Positions 8,318 to 18,510 of a stretch of 35,020 nt of DNA are shown here, piece after piece. The notes beneath the pieces were generated by a model. That model did no database searches, had not been told where the DNA came from, and worked only from the letters and a program-made list of their open reading frames with translations. The translations under genes and the position numbers were made by a program. Position 1 is the stretch's first letter. Every line of letters begins with the position of its first letter. The DNA comes from Xanthomonas populi (GTDB lineage: Bacteria; Pseudomonadota; Gammaproteobacteria; Xanthomonadales; Xanthomonadaceae): contig NZ_MDEJ01000006.1 in NCBI RefSeq assembly GCF_002940065.1, forward strand, positions 1-35,020, in the 5' to 3' direction.

Positions 8318-9406
8318 TCACCCAGCCACAATCCGCAACACGTCATCCAGCAACGCGGCAGCAGTCACTTCGGCACCTGCACCCGGGCCCTGGATCAACA
8401 ACGGCTGCTCGCGATAACGATCGCTGCTGATCGCGACGCGGTTATCGGTGCCCGCGCCACCGGCCAGCGGATGATCCAGCGCCAACTCGCGCAAGCCCAC
8501 ACTTGCACCATGCGCATCCAGGCGACCGACAAAGCGCAGGCAGCGCCCCGCAGCACGTGCCTGCTGCCAACGCGCGCCAACCACCTCATCGAGCGCGCCC
8601 AGCTGCGCATCCAATGCGACACGCGGCAATCGCGCCATGCTGGCCGGCACCAGCGATTCCACATGCACCTGCTCGGCCTCGAGCTGCCACCCCGCCACGC
8701 GTGCCAGAATCAGCAATTTGCGCCGTACATCCTCGCCTGATAGATCGATGCGTGGATCAGGCTCAGTGTAACCGGCCGCCATCGCTTCGCGCACGCACTC
8801 GGAAAACGCGCCGCTGCCGTCGTAGCGATGAAACAGCCATGCCAGCGATCCGGACAACACGCCTTCTATCGAATGGATATGGTCGCCGCCCGCCACCAGC
8901 GCACGCACGCTGCTCAATACCGGTAACCCTGCCCCCACCGTCGCGCTATCGCCATAGTACGCACCGCTGGCGTGACGCGCCGCGTGCAGCGCCTGCGCAC
9001 GCGACAACGCGGTGCCCTGGCCCAACTTGTTGGCAGTGACCACGTGCACACCACGCAACAACCATTCGACATGCCAATCGGCCACCACGTCGCTGGCAGT
9101 GGCGTCCACCAGCACATCGCCGGCACGCAGCGCAGTGGTCTCCGCCCACGGCTGCAACACGGCCTGGCCGCGCGGCGCGGCGTTGGCCTGCTGCAACGCC
9201 TGTTCCGCACTGGTACCGCAGTCATGGGCAATGCGCGAATTGGCCAGCCAGTCGAAGCGCGGCAAGCGCAATTGACGTTTCTGCAACGCGCTGTAGCGCG
9301 TCACGAAGGCGCGCCCCACGGTGCCGGTGCCCAACAAGCCCAGGCGTGGCTTCGCTGTCACCGCTGCCACCGAAGCGCGACGCGAAACAGGCAGCACACT
9401 GCTCAC
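8318..9406 (-). CDS. hom: Homoserine dehydrogenase
   Basis: A 362-residue enzyme that reduces aspartate semialdehyde to homoserine with NAD(P)H. The start is taken as GTG at 9406, which overlaps the TGA of metB (GTGA); the frame reads on upstream without a better start. Residues about 20-35 hold the Rossmann GLLGTGTVGRAF. The core shows LVDATAS, VTANKLGQG, with the lysine expected at the catalytic site, GDSATVGAGLPVLSSVRAL, IEGVLSGSLAWLFH and AMAAGYTEPDPRIDLSGEDVRRKLLILAR. The length is close to monofunctional enzymes or the C-terminal half of ThrA; no aspartokinase or ACT domain is present. It is the last gene of the metX-metB-hom unit, where it supplies the substrate for MetX. Confidence 0.92.
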   Translation of the reverse strand: MSSVLPVSRRASVAAVTAKPRLGLLGTGTVGRAFVTRYSALQKRQLRLPRFDWLANSRIAHDCGTSAEQALQQANAAPRGQAVLQPWAETTALRAGDVLVDATASDVVADWHVEWLLRGVHVVTANKLGQGTALSRAQALHAARHASGAYYGDSATVGAGLPVLSSVRALVAGGDHIHSIEGVLSGSLAWLFHRYDGSGAFSECVREAMAAGYTEPDPRIDLSGEDVRRKLLILARVAGWQLEAEQVHVESLVPASMARLPRVALDAQLGALDEVVGARWQQARAAGRCLRFVGRLDAHGASVGLRELALDHPLAGGAGTDNRVAISSDRYREQPLLIQGPGAGAEVTAAALLDDVLRIVAG

Positions 9407-10620
9407 GCGTCGACCTGTTTGCGGCTTGCGGTACTCAGCGTCGCTTCGGCACGCGCCAGACCAGCGCGCAGATCGATCAGCAGGTCGTCTGCAGACTCGA
9501 TACCGATCGACAAGCGCAGCAAACCATCGGAAATGCCGGCCGCAGCGCGGGCTTCGGCCGTCATCGCAGCATGCGTCATCGAAGCCGGATGCGCGATCAG
9601 GCTTTCCACACCGCCCAACGACTCGGCCAGGGTGAAGTAACGCAAGCCATCGACAAACGCGCGCACTGCGGCTTCGCCACCTTCCAGCTCGAAGCTCATC
9701 ATCGCCCCGAAGCCCTTCTGCTGACGCGCCGCCAATGCATGCCCCGGATGCGATGCCAAACCCGGGAAATACACCTGATTGACGGCCGCATGCCCGTCCA
9801 GCAATTCGGCGATTAGATCGGCGTTTTCCTGATGCACGCGCAGGCGCGCATCCAGCGTGCGCAGACCGCGCAGCGTGAGGAACGCATCGAACGGCGAACC
9901 GGTCAGGCCCAAGGCATTGGCCCACCACACCAGCTGCTGATGCAGCTCGGCGTCACGCGCAACGACCGCGCCGCCCACCACGTCGCTGTGGCCGTTGATG
10001 TACTTGGTAGTGGAATGCAGCACCAGATCCGCACCGAATTCCAGCGGCTTCTGCAGTGCCGGCGACAGGAAGGTGTTGTCCACCACCGTCAATGCACCAA
10101 CCTTCTTAGCCGCCTCGATGACGAAGCGCAGATCGGTGATGCGCAGCAATGGATTGGATGGTGTTTCGATCAGCACCAGCTTGGGCGCGTGCGCCAACGC
10201 ATCGGCCAGCGAACGCGGGTCGGTGAGGTCGGCGGTGATCAGCGCGAAGTGGCCCTTCTTGGCCAACGCATTGAACAGGCGCCAGCTGCCACCGTAGGCA
10301 TCGTGCGGCACTACCAGCGTGTCGCCGGGCTGCAGCAACGCGTTGAGCACCAGATTGATCGCACCCATGCCGGTGGAGGTGATCACCCCGCCAGCGCCGC
10401 TTTCCAGCTCAGCAAGCGCTTCGCCGAGCAGATCGCGGGTGGGATTGCCGCTGCGGGTGTAATCGTATTGCCGCTTGTTGCCGAAACCATCGAAGGAGAA
10501 GTTCGACGACAGCACGATCGGCGGCGTTACCGCGCCATAGGCAGTGTCGCGATCAATGCCGGCGCGGACGGCGGCGGTGGCAGCGGTACAAGGGGCGTGG
10601 GCAGGGTCACGAAAGCTCAT
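9403..10620 (-). CDS. metB: Cystathionine gamma-synthase
   Basis: A 405-residue PLP enzyme of the Cys/Met metabolism family. It joins an O-acylhomoserine with cysteine to form cystathionine. The PLP lysine is Lys206 in STTKYINGHSDVVGG; YGAVTPPIVLSSNF, YTRSGNPTRDLLGEALAELE, ETPSNPLLRITD, DNTFLSPALQKPLEFGADLVLHS and GGVESLIAHPASMTHAAMT all fit. The start ATG at 10620 overlaps the metX stop (ATGA), and its own stop overlaps the hom start. MetB, cystathionine gamma-lyase and O-acylhomoserine sulfhydrylase are close relatives; the place next to metX and hom favours MetB. Confidence 0.92.
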   Translation of the reverse strand: MSFRDPAHAPCTAATAAVRAGIDRDTAYGAVTPPIVLSSNFSFDGFGNKRQYDYTRSGNPTRDLLGEALAELESGAGGVITSTGMGAINLVLNALLQPGDTLVVPHDAYGGSWRLFNALAKKGHFALITADLTDPRSLADALAHAPKLVLIETPSNPLLRITDLRFVIEAAKKVGALTVVDNTFLSPALQKPLEFGADLVLHSTTKYINGHSDVVGGAVVARDAELHQQLVWWANALGLTGSPFDAFLTLRGLRTLDARLRVHQENADLIAELLDGHAAVNQVYFPGLASHPGHALAARQQKGFGAMMSFELEGGEAAVRAFVDGLRYFTLAESLGGVESLIAHPASMTHAAMTAEARAAAGISDGLLRLSIGIESADDLLIDLRAGLARAEATLSTASRKQVDA

Positions 10621-11648
10621 GCGGTTTCTCCGGTGATGCGAAGGGCAGTGGTGAGAATCGCGTCGATGCGATCGATTTCTTTCAGAAAGGCGTCGTGGCC
10701 ATACGGCGAGCGCAGCACACGTAGACTGCCGCGCGGGCCTAAGCCTTCGACCAGCGTGACCAGATCGGCCAGCGGCACCAGGCGGTCGCCCTCCACCGCA
10801 ACCACGACGGTGGGCACGCGCACTTGCGCAGGGTCGATGCGATGCAGGTCGATGGATTCGGACAGCCGCAAGTAGGCGTTTACCGGCGTGCGCGCCACGT
10901 ACTGCGCACCGGCGGCGTCCAGATAGTCTTCGGCCGCCACACGCACGCGGCCATTGATCACTTCCGGCGGCGCGTCGAAGCGCTCGCTGAATTCTTCCGG
11001 TGTGCGATAGCTGAGCATGGCGAACTGCCGTGCCAACGCCAGCCCGTGATTTTCTGCGCATTGCAGTTGGCCCAGCGCCACCGCGCGGCGCTGCAGTGCG
11101 CGCCAGGCGGCGGCATATGGATGCGCGCGATGCGCACCGCTCACTGCCACCAAGGTACCGACGCGAGCGGCATGGCGGGTGGCCAATTGCAGGCCGACCA
11201 GGGCGCCGTACGAATAGCCCACAAAGCCGTGCAGGCGCGCGATGCCTAGCGCATCCAGCAGCGCGGCGATCGCATCGGCCTGATCGGCGGTATCGATCGG
11301 CGCGTCCAGCGTGCCGTCGGCGCCAAGAAAATCGAACGCCAACAGACGGCGCGTTGCAGGATCCAGTGCGCGGCCCGTTCCGACCAGGCCATCTACCCAG
11401 CCCTTTTCGGGAAACAGCGCGCTGGCGGCCAGATGGCGATGCGCGGAGATCCCGCCGGCCACGAACACCACAGGCGCATTGGCGGCGCCGACCAGTTCAT
11501 AGCGCAGCCGCAGCTCGCGCATGCCGGCATGGCGCATTGGCAAGGCAATGACAAGATCGCCGCGCACGGCAATCGAACCGTCATCGGAGACGGCGGATGT
11601 ATAGGCGTAATCGGTAGGTGACGGCGATGCTGTATTCACGAGGCTCAT
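10617..11648 (-). CDS. metX: MetX-like homoserine O-acyltransferase
   Basis: A 343-residue alpha/beta hydrolase-fold acyltransferase that activates homoserine. The putative triad is Ser146 (GYSYGA), Asp288 (VEGDRLVP) and His318 (YGHDAF). The ATG at 11648 is chosen because an upstream in-frame start at 11708 lies next to the riboswitch. MetX-fold enzymes use either acetyl-CoA or succinyl-CoA; published work on Xanthomonadaceae suggests that short MetX proteins can be succinyltransferases, so the acyl donor is left open. It is coupled to metB by an ATGA overlap and is controlled by the SAM-I element upstream. Confidence 0.85.
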   Translation of the reverse strand: MSLVNTASPSPTDYAYTSAVSDDGSIAVRGDLVIALPMRHAGMRELRLRYELVGAANAPVVFVAGGISAHRHLAASALFPEKGWVDGLVGTGRALDPATRRLLAFDFLGADGTLDAPIDTADQADAIAALLDALGIARLHGFVGYSYGALVGLQLATRHAARVGTLVAVSGAHRAHPYAAAWRALQRRAVALGQLQCAENHGLALARQFAMLSYRTPEEFSERFDAPPEVINGRVRVAAEDYLDAAGAQYVARTPVNAYLRLSESIDLHRIDPAQVRVPTVVVAVEGDRLVPLADLVTLVEGLGPRGSLRVLRSPYGHDAFLKEIDRIDAILTTALRITGETA

Positions 11649-11674
11649 GGCGATATCCGGGGTGGATCGGCCAT

Positions 11675-11692
11675 CGAGCTTCGCGGAGCTCG
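11675..11692 (-). promoter_or_regulatory. Hairpin in the leader between the riboswitch and metX
   Basis: CGAGCT at 11675-11680 and AGCTCG at 11687-11692 form a perfect 6-bp stem with a 6-nt loop. It lies between the SAM-I aptamer and the metX start and has no T run, so it is not a normal intrinsic terminator. It may be part of the expression platform. Confidence 0.3.
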
Positions 11693-11720
11693 CGTTCGAC
11701 GTGCACAAGGCGCAAATCGA

Positions 11721-11838
11721 ACCATCTTTCGGCAGACGCGACAGGTCCCCGCAGGATTTGGCACCAAACGCGGGCGCTTGCGCGCTCCGCTGGCTGCCCC
11801 GGCATCAAAGGGCCTGTCCCTCCGCCGGTCTCGATGGT
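11721..11838 (-). promoter_or_regulatory. SAM-I (S-box) riboswitch upstream of metX
   Basis: Read on the minus strand, the leader holds the S-box landmarks in order: the P1 5' strand ACCATC (11838-11833), then GAGACCGGCGGAGGGACAGG, CCCTTTGATGCCGGGGCAGCC, a P3 hairpin, GGTGCCAAATCCTGC and finally GAAAGATGGT, whose GATGGT (11726-11721) is an exact complement of the 5' strand. These match the SAM-I aptamer core. It precedes metX by about 72 nt. Binding of S-adenosylmethionine should switch the operon off. No T-run terminator follows, so control of translation start seems more likely than attenuation; that is inference. Confidence 0.9.
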
Positions 11839-11867
11839 AGCGCTAAGATGCCAGCGCTTTTTTGCGA

Positions 11868-11873
11868 TGTCAA
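11868..11873 (-). promoter_or_regulatory. Possible -35 box of the metX-metB-hom operon
   Basis: TTGACA on the minus strand lies 30 nt upstream of the first riboswitch stem. A 17-nt spacer leads to CATCTT, a poor -10. The place just ahead of the leader supports the call. Confidence 0.4.
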
Positions 11874-11927
11874 TCTCTTCATGCGGATGGAAAGATAAAT
11901 TTTCATCCGATACCACTACAGCCTGTG

Positions 11928-12881
11928 ATGAGCCGCATACTTGCGCACCCTCACGTTCGAGCCGATCGCGTGCGCCATCACGTGTCTCGCCAAGCCCTGC
12001 CGGCCGTCGCATGGCCGCTTGTCGTTGCGCTTCTGGCCTGTGCGGCACCGGCCAACGCGCTGCAACGCTGGCATTGGCCCGGCGCCGGTGCCGCGACCTC
12101 GCCAGGAACAGCAACTGCGCAGACAGCGCTCGCAGCGGCCGGCCCTGGCCTATCGCTGCAACTGGAATGGCAGGCACCGGCCTATCTGGCCTGGGTAAAC
12201 AACACGCTGGCCGGACCTGCGCAGGTCCACCTGAGCGCACCGCCCAGCGAGGATTACCGCGCCGTGCCGCAGTTGCCGTTGACAGTACAACTGGCCGCGC
12301 ACGAGCGCCGCCTGCTCGCGCGGCTCTACCCGGCCAGCAACCAGCGCAGCTTGGCCGGGCTTTGACTCAAGCTCGACGTGGTACCCGGCGATCCACAGGC
12401 ACGCCCGCAGCCAGTGCGCTACCAACTCCCGTTCAACGATGCGCCGGTGCAGGTAGAACAAGGCTTCGGCGGGAATTTCAGCCACACCGATGCGCCCAAC
12501 TGGTACGCGGTGGACTTCGCCTTGCCACAGGGCACGCCGGTGCTGGCGGCGCGCGAGGGCATGGTCATGCAGGTGCAGCGCGATGTCATTGAGGACGGCC
12601 TGCATGACCTGGCAACCGGCGGCGGCAACCTGGTGCGAGTGCTGCACGCCGACGGCAGCATGGCCATCTACGCCCACCTGGCGCCCGATGGGGTAGCGGT
12701 GCGTGCCGGCCAGATAGTACGCACCGGCGAGCGCCTGGGCGCCTCTGGCAATACCGGCTTCAGCTCCGCCCCGCACCTGCATTTCGCAGTCCAGCGCAAT
12801 GCGGACAGGCGCCTGATCTCGCTGCCGTTCCGGATGATCGGCCCGCAGGGCGAGCTGCAATTTCCCTCGCCAGCGCCGTGA
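11928..12881 (+). pseudogene. M23 family metallopeptidase interrupted by an in-frame TGA
   Basis: The reading frame starts at the ATG at 11928 and runs to 12881 without a shift, but codon 146 is TGA (12363-12365). Without that stop the protein would have 317 residues. An N-terminal hydrophobic segment (residues about 25-45, ending in ANA) looks like a signal or anchor; an uncharacterised beta-rich part follows. The M23 peptidase domain is intact after the stop: His186 and Asp196 in SHTDAPNWYAVDF and the HLH motif (His283, His285), which are the zinc ligands and catalytic residues. Such enzymes cut peptidoglycan cross-bridges or are inactive LytM-type activators. A CGA-to-TGA change would explain the stop. 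Re-initiation at a GTG at 12378 would lose the signal peptide. Confidence 0.85.
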
Positions 12882-12962
12882 GTTGCGGGCGCCGAAGGAC
12901 CATCGGCTTGCTGGCACGCAGCCCCAGGCCAGGGCCGCACAAGCCCGCCGCACCGAAGCCGC

Positions 12963-12968
12963 TATAAT
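12963..12968 (+). promoter_or_regulatory. Possible -10 box of prfC
   Basis: A perfect TATAAT lies 49 nt upstream of the prfC ATG. A clear -35 is not seen. Confidence 0.4.
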
Positions 12969-13017
12969 CACCGGCTTCCTCAGTTTTCGCAGGCGTCCGA
13001 CCGGGCGCGCTCAGCCC

Positions 13018-14622
<1,605 letters not shown>

Positions 14623-14697
14623 GCGCGGCTTGCAACGACGCATGAAAATGCACCTGCCGGCGATGCGGATTGCTCGCAGTTGCGGTACCTTTTTGGC

Positions 14698-15342
14698 ATG
14701 AACGCAGACGCCTCCCCCTCGACCGACCTGCGCGACGAGATAGCCAGTGCCGTGACCCACGGCCTGGGTGCAATTGCCGCATTGGCCGGTGGCTCGGTGC
14801 TGATCACGCTGGCTACCATCTATGGCGACGGCTGGCAGCTGGCCACCTCCATCGTCTTCAGCGCCACGCTGGTATTGCTCTACGTCGCCTCCACGCTGTT
14901 CCATGCCATCCCGCATCCGGGTGCAAAGGCACGGTTGCAAATACTGGATCATTGCGCGATCTATCTACTGATCGCAGGCACCTACACGCCGTTTACGTTG
15001 ATCAATCTGCGTGGCTCCTGGGGCTGGGGATTGTTCGCCGCCATCTGGACGATTGCCGCCGCCGGGGTGATCTTCAAACTGTTTTTCACCGGTCTTTTCC
15101 GCCTGTTGTCGACGGTGCTGTATCTGGCGATGGGCTGGCTGATCCTGGTGGCAATCCAGCCATTGTTACGTTCGGTCGATACCTGGTCGCTGTGCTGGCT
15201 ATTGGCTGGCGGACTCTCCTACACCTTGGGTACGTATTTCTACCAGCGCGACACCCAACGCTATTTCCATGCGATCTGGCATCTGTTCGTGCTTGCCGGC
15301 AGCGCTTGCCACTTCGTTGCGGTGATCGCGCAAGTTGTATGA
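14698..15342 (+). CDS. Hemolysin III family membrane protein (PAQR/TrhA)
   Basis: A 214-residue, seven-helix inner-membrane protein. Family motifs are present: DEIASAVTHGLGAIAAL at the N-terminus, STLFHAIPH, DHCAIYLLIAGTYTPF and, near the end, HAIWHLFVLAGSACHF, which contain the histidines and aspartate expected to bind zinc. The ATG at 14698 is preferred to a TTG at 14680. The family name comes from a cytolytic Bacillus protein; E. coli TrhA has been linked to membrane energetics, and the role here is not known. It lies 75 nt after prfC. Confidence 0.88.
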   Translation: MNADASPSTDLRDEIASAVTHGLGAIAALAGGSVLITLATIYGDGWQLATSIVFSATLVLLYVASTLFHAIPHPGAKARLQILDHCAIYLLIAGTYTPFTLINLRGSWGWGLFAAIWTIAAAGVIFKLFFTGLFRLLSTVLYLAMGWLILVAIQPLLRSVDTWSLCWLLAGGLSYTLGTYFYQRDTQRYFHAIWHLFVLAGSACHFVAVIAQVV

Positions 15343-15391
15343 TCTGCGATTGACGGCGCGTTCGCGCGCCGTGCACGAGGCATCGCCAACC

Positions 15392-17356
15392 ATGGCCCGC
15401 GTGGACACTGCGACCAATACTGCTGCTGGCTCATTTTCTCCCACATCACCTCGTCGACGCTGGTTGATCGGGCTCGGCATCGTCGCGGTCATTGTGCTGA
15501 TCTTCGTGATGGTGTTCGAGTGGAACTGGCTACGCGGCCCGGTCGAGCGCGCGGTCAGCGCCAAGACCGGTCGCGAATTTCATCTCGGCTATCTGGATGT
15601 GACGTTGGGCCGCACGACCACCGTGCGTGGCAACCGGGTCAGTCTGGCCAACGCGCAGTGGTCAAAGCGCGGCCCGATGGCCGAATTGAATTGGGCCGAG
15701 ATCGACGTCGCGTTGTGGCCATTGCTGCGCGGCAATGTGCGCTTGCCGGAAATTCGTCTGGATCATCCGACCGTACTGCTGGAAGCGGGCGACGAGACGC
15801 ACCCTGGCAACTGGGTGTTCGATCAGGGCGATGGCGACGGCACGATGCCGCGGCTTGGGCGCCTGCTGATCGATAATGGACGCTTGCAATACATCGATGC
15901 AGCAAACCGCTCGGATGTGGATGTGGCGATCAACAGCCTCGCGCCGCCACGCAACGACCAGCGCGCAGCGCCGATCGGCATCGACGGCAAAGGCCGTTGG
16001 AAGGGCTACCCCTTCATACTCAAGGGCGACACCGCATCGCCACTGGAGCTGAGCCAGAGCGAGCACCCGTTCCGCATCGATCTACGCGGCAGCGCAGGCG
16101 CCACCCGCACCCACGTGCGCGGCACGCTGACCAATCCCTTCCAGTTCCAGGTCTTCGATCTGCAGATGGCGCTCAGTGGCCAGGACATGCAGGATCTGTA
16201 TCCGTTGATCGGCGTTGCCATGCCGTCGACGCCGCCATACAAACTCGATGGTCATCTGCGCCGTAACGGCAAGATCTGGCGCTACGAAAAGTTCACCGGC
16301 ACCGCTGGCGACAGCGATCTGGCCGGCACTGCCGACGTGGACCTACGCAACAAGCGTCCGTTCCTGCGTGCGGATCTGGCGTCGAAACGCCTGGATTTCG
16401 ACGATCTGGCAGGTTTCATCGGCGCGCCACCGAAGACCGGCGCGAACGAGTCCGCAAACGCGGAGCAGAAAAAACAGGCGGCACAACTCGCTGCCGGCGC
16501 GCGCGTGCTGCCGATCACTCCCTACGATCCGTCCAAACTGCGTGCGATGGATGCGCAGGTACGTTGGCGGGCGCAGCGCATCAATGCGCCGTCATGGCCA
16601 TTGGACGACATGGACGCTTCGCTGACCTTGAAGGACGGCCTGTTGCAACTGGACCCGCTCAACTTCGGCGTTGCCGGCGGCGATATCCGCTCCACCATCC
16701 GCATGGACGCGCGCAACGAGGTGATCACCACGCAACTCAAGGCAGGTCTTCGCGGCATTCGACTGGATCAGCTATTGCCCGATACCGCGCTCGCACAACA
16801 AGCCTCGGGTGCCATCGGTGGTGAGTTCGATCTGCGTGGTCGCGGCAACTCGATCGCCGCGATGCTCGGCACCGCCGACGGCACGATCGGCGTCGGCATG
16901 GGCCGTGGCCATGTCGGCAATCTGATCATGGAACTGGCCGGCCTGGATATCGCCGAGTCGCTCAAATATCTGTTTACCAAGGATCGTCAGATTCCAGTGC
17001 GTTGCATCTTCGGTGACTTCGGCGTGAAAGACGGTCTGATGCAATCGCGCGCGCTGGCCTTCGACAGCACCGACACCATCATCATTGGCGAAGGCAGCAT
17101 CAGCCTCAAAGACGAAACGCTGGATCTGCTGCTAAGCCCGCGCCCGAAAGACCGCAGCATTCTGAGCCTGCGCTCGCCGCTGCGAATCGGCGGCACCTTC
17201 AAAGATCCCAGCTTCCGCCCAGACTTCAAAGCACTGGGTCTGCGCGGCGCGCTTGCCGTCGGTCTGGGCATGATCGCCCCGCCCGCCGCCTTGCTGGCGA
17301 CCTTCGAACCGGGCCCCGGCAAGGACAGCGACTGCGGCGGCAAGTTCGCGCAGTAA
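15392..17356 (+). CDS. AsmA family protein
   Basis: A 654-residue protein with an N-terminal membrane anchor at about residues 24-44 (WLIGLGIVAVIVLIFVMVF) after an Arg-rich start, then a large periplasmic part of repeating beta structure. The AsmA features are the N-terminal GREFHLGYLDVTLG / NVRLPEIRLDHPTVLLE segment and the C-terminal AsmA-like part with GGEFDLRGRGNSIAAMLGTADGTI and MELAGLDIAESLKYLF. AsmA-like proteins are thought to carry phospholipids between the two membranes. An earlier in-frame start at 15335 overlaps the previous gene and is less likely; GAGG at 15376-15379 supports 15392, although its spacing is long. Confidence 0.87.
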   Translation: MARVDTATNTAAGSFSPTSPRRRWLIGLGIVAVIVLIFVMVFEWNWLRGPVERAVSAKTGREFHLGYLDVTLGRTTTVRGNRVSLANAQWSKRGPMAELNWAEIDVALWPLLRGNVRLPEIRLDHPTVLLEAGDETHPGNWVFDQGDGDGTMPRLGRLLIDNGRLQYIDAANRSDVDVAINSLAPPRNDQRAAPIGIDGKGRWKGYPFILKGDTASPLELSQSEHPFRIDLRGSAGATRTHVRGTLTNPFQFQVFDLQMALSGQDMQDLYPLIGVAMPSTPPYKLDGHLRRNGKIWRYEKFTGTAGDSDLAGTADVDLRNKRPFLRADLASKRLDFDDLAGFIGAPPKTGANESANAEQKKQAAQLAAGARVLPITPYDPSKLRAMDAQVRWRAQRINAPSWPLDDMDASLTLKDGLLQLDPLNFGVAGGDIRSTIRMDARNEVITTQLKAGLRGIRLDQLLPDTALAQQASGAIGGEFDLRGRGNSIAAMLGTADGTIGVGMGRGHVGNLIMELAGLDIAESLKYLFTKDRQIPVRCIFGDFGVKDGLMQSRALAFDSTDTIIIGEGSISLKDETLDLLLSPRPKDRSILSLRSPLRIGGTFKDPSFRPDFKALGLRGALAVGLGMIAPPAALLATFEPGPGKDSDCGGKFAQ

Positions 17357-17819
17357 CCTCACTGCGCGACTTAGAGCGACTGCAAAACCCTCTCGAACGC
17401 TGTATCGATGGTGGCAACGTGTTGGCCACATGCGCATGTTGGCGAATGGCAGCGACATTGCTCGGATCGAAAGGAGCTCATTGATCAGACCGCACCTCAT
17501 CGGACGGCCGCGCCGCATCCACTGCTCGCAACCATGCACACCGACCCCATCGACTGGTCCTTGCCCGCCCACCGTCGCGGGACCTTCTGCGGCATGGATG
17601 CCGGCAAAGCGCCTTCTCTGTTCGGATTCTGTCGGGGGTGGGTGTCGAGAGCCGACGCCGGCCACCGTGAGAGCCTGGATCGTTACCGTCGTCGTGTAGC
17701 CGGGTGTCCAAGTCGGTTTCTGCCATATTTGGCCCGAACAGTTGCGAGAGTTGCCGCGCGTAGACGTAAGGCTGGGCAGCAGGGGAGCGGAGCCTTCAAG
17801 CCTAACGGAGTTCGCGCAT
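17357..17819. other. Gene-poor stretch before the first IS110 remnant
   Basis: No gene can be supported here. An open frame from the ATG at 17535 (MHTDPIDWSLPAHRRGTF) runs to 17821 but has no family likeness and becomes Arg-rich in its second half, as out-of-frame DNA does. The right part, from about 17630 (GGGTGTCGAGAGCCGACG), probably belongs to the non-coding 5' end of the IS110 element, because a related string (GCGTCGAGAGCCGGCG) lies upstream of the other IS110 fragment near 20474. Confidence 0.5.
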
Positions 17820-18307
17820 GAACGGCATCGGGATTGATGTGTGCAAGGCGATGTTGGATGTGGCCGTCCACCGCGGCCCTTCGCGCAGTTTCACAACTCA
17901 CCCGCGGGCCACAGCAAGCTGTTTCCTGGCTGGCACAACGTGAGGCTGGTCAGGTTGTCCTGGAGGCCTCTGGCGGATACGAACAGGCAGTGCTGGATGC
18001 CCAATGCGCGCCGCTGCCATGCGTTCGCCGCTGCCATCGGCCTGCCGGCACACACAGATCGTCTGGATGCGGTCAATTTCGCCTGCATGGCTGCCACGCT
18101 GGAGCTAGGTCCCTCTCAACCGATGGAACCTTGGCGGCGGCGACGGCTGCGTGCGTGCGCGACAGCAGCTCGTAGAGCTGGCAACCAGCGCAGAAAACCA
18201 GTTGGAACAGGTGAAGGACACGACTTTGCGCCGAGCGCTGCAGGCCAACAAAGATGATCGTCATCCTCAACGCCCGAGCCAGAGAGGATCAAGCCGCTAC
18301 GAGGTGA
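17820..18307 (+). mobile_element. IS110-family transposase remnant, internally deleted and frameshifted
   Basis: It starts as an IS110 DEDD transposase (MNGIGIDVCKAMLDVAVHRG), but the frame breaks. VSWLAQREAGQVVLEASGGYEQAVLDA lies in a second frame and PNARRCHAFAAAIGLPAHTDRLDA in another, matching in order the RuvC-like LEA-GGYE and KTDRIDA segments of the family. A helical part follows (RARQQLVELATSAENQLEQVKD). Near 18245 the sequence jumps to the extreme C-terminus (MIVILNARAREDQAATR, stop at 18305-18307), so the whole Transposase_20 region is missing. It cannot encode an active enzyme. Confidence 0.8.
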
Positions 18308-18510
18308 TTCCCCCAGTCACAAGACCGGTCCGATGGCTGCCGACCAGCGGCCGGCACTGCCGTGCACCGCTTCCGGAACGGCCAGAGCCCCCTCCAACAA
18401 CACAGTTGCTACAGGGACGTACGTGCGGCGTGTCCCGCGATGGTGGGCCGACAATGGCCCTGCAGCCAAGCCGCAGATCAGCCGCTCTACAGCTGAGCCG
18501 CTGCTTCACC

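Noticed and set aside
17369-17386. TTAGAGCGACTGCAAAAC, similar to the MITE end
   Set aside because: Only the outer 7 and last 5 bases agree and no inverted partner was found nearby, so it is probably chance.
18482-18498. tRNA D-arm-like string (on the minus strand GGCTCAGCTGTAGAGC)
   Set aside because: No proper anticodon stem, T arm or acceptor stem can be built around it, so it is not called as a tRNA.
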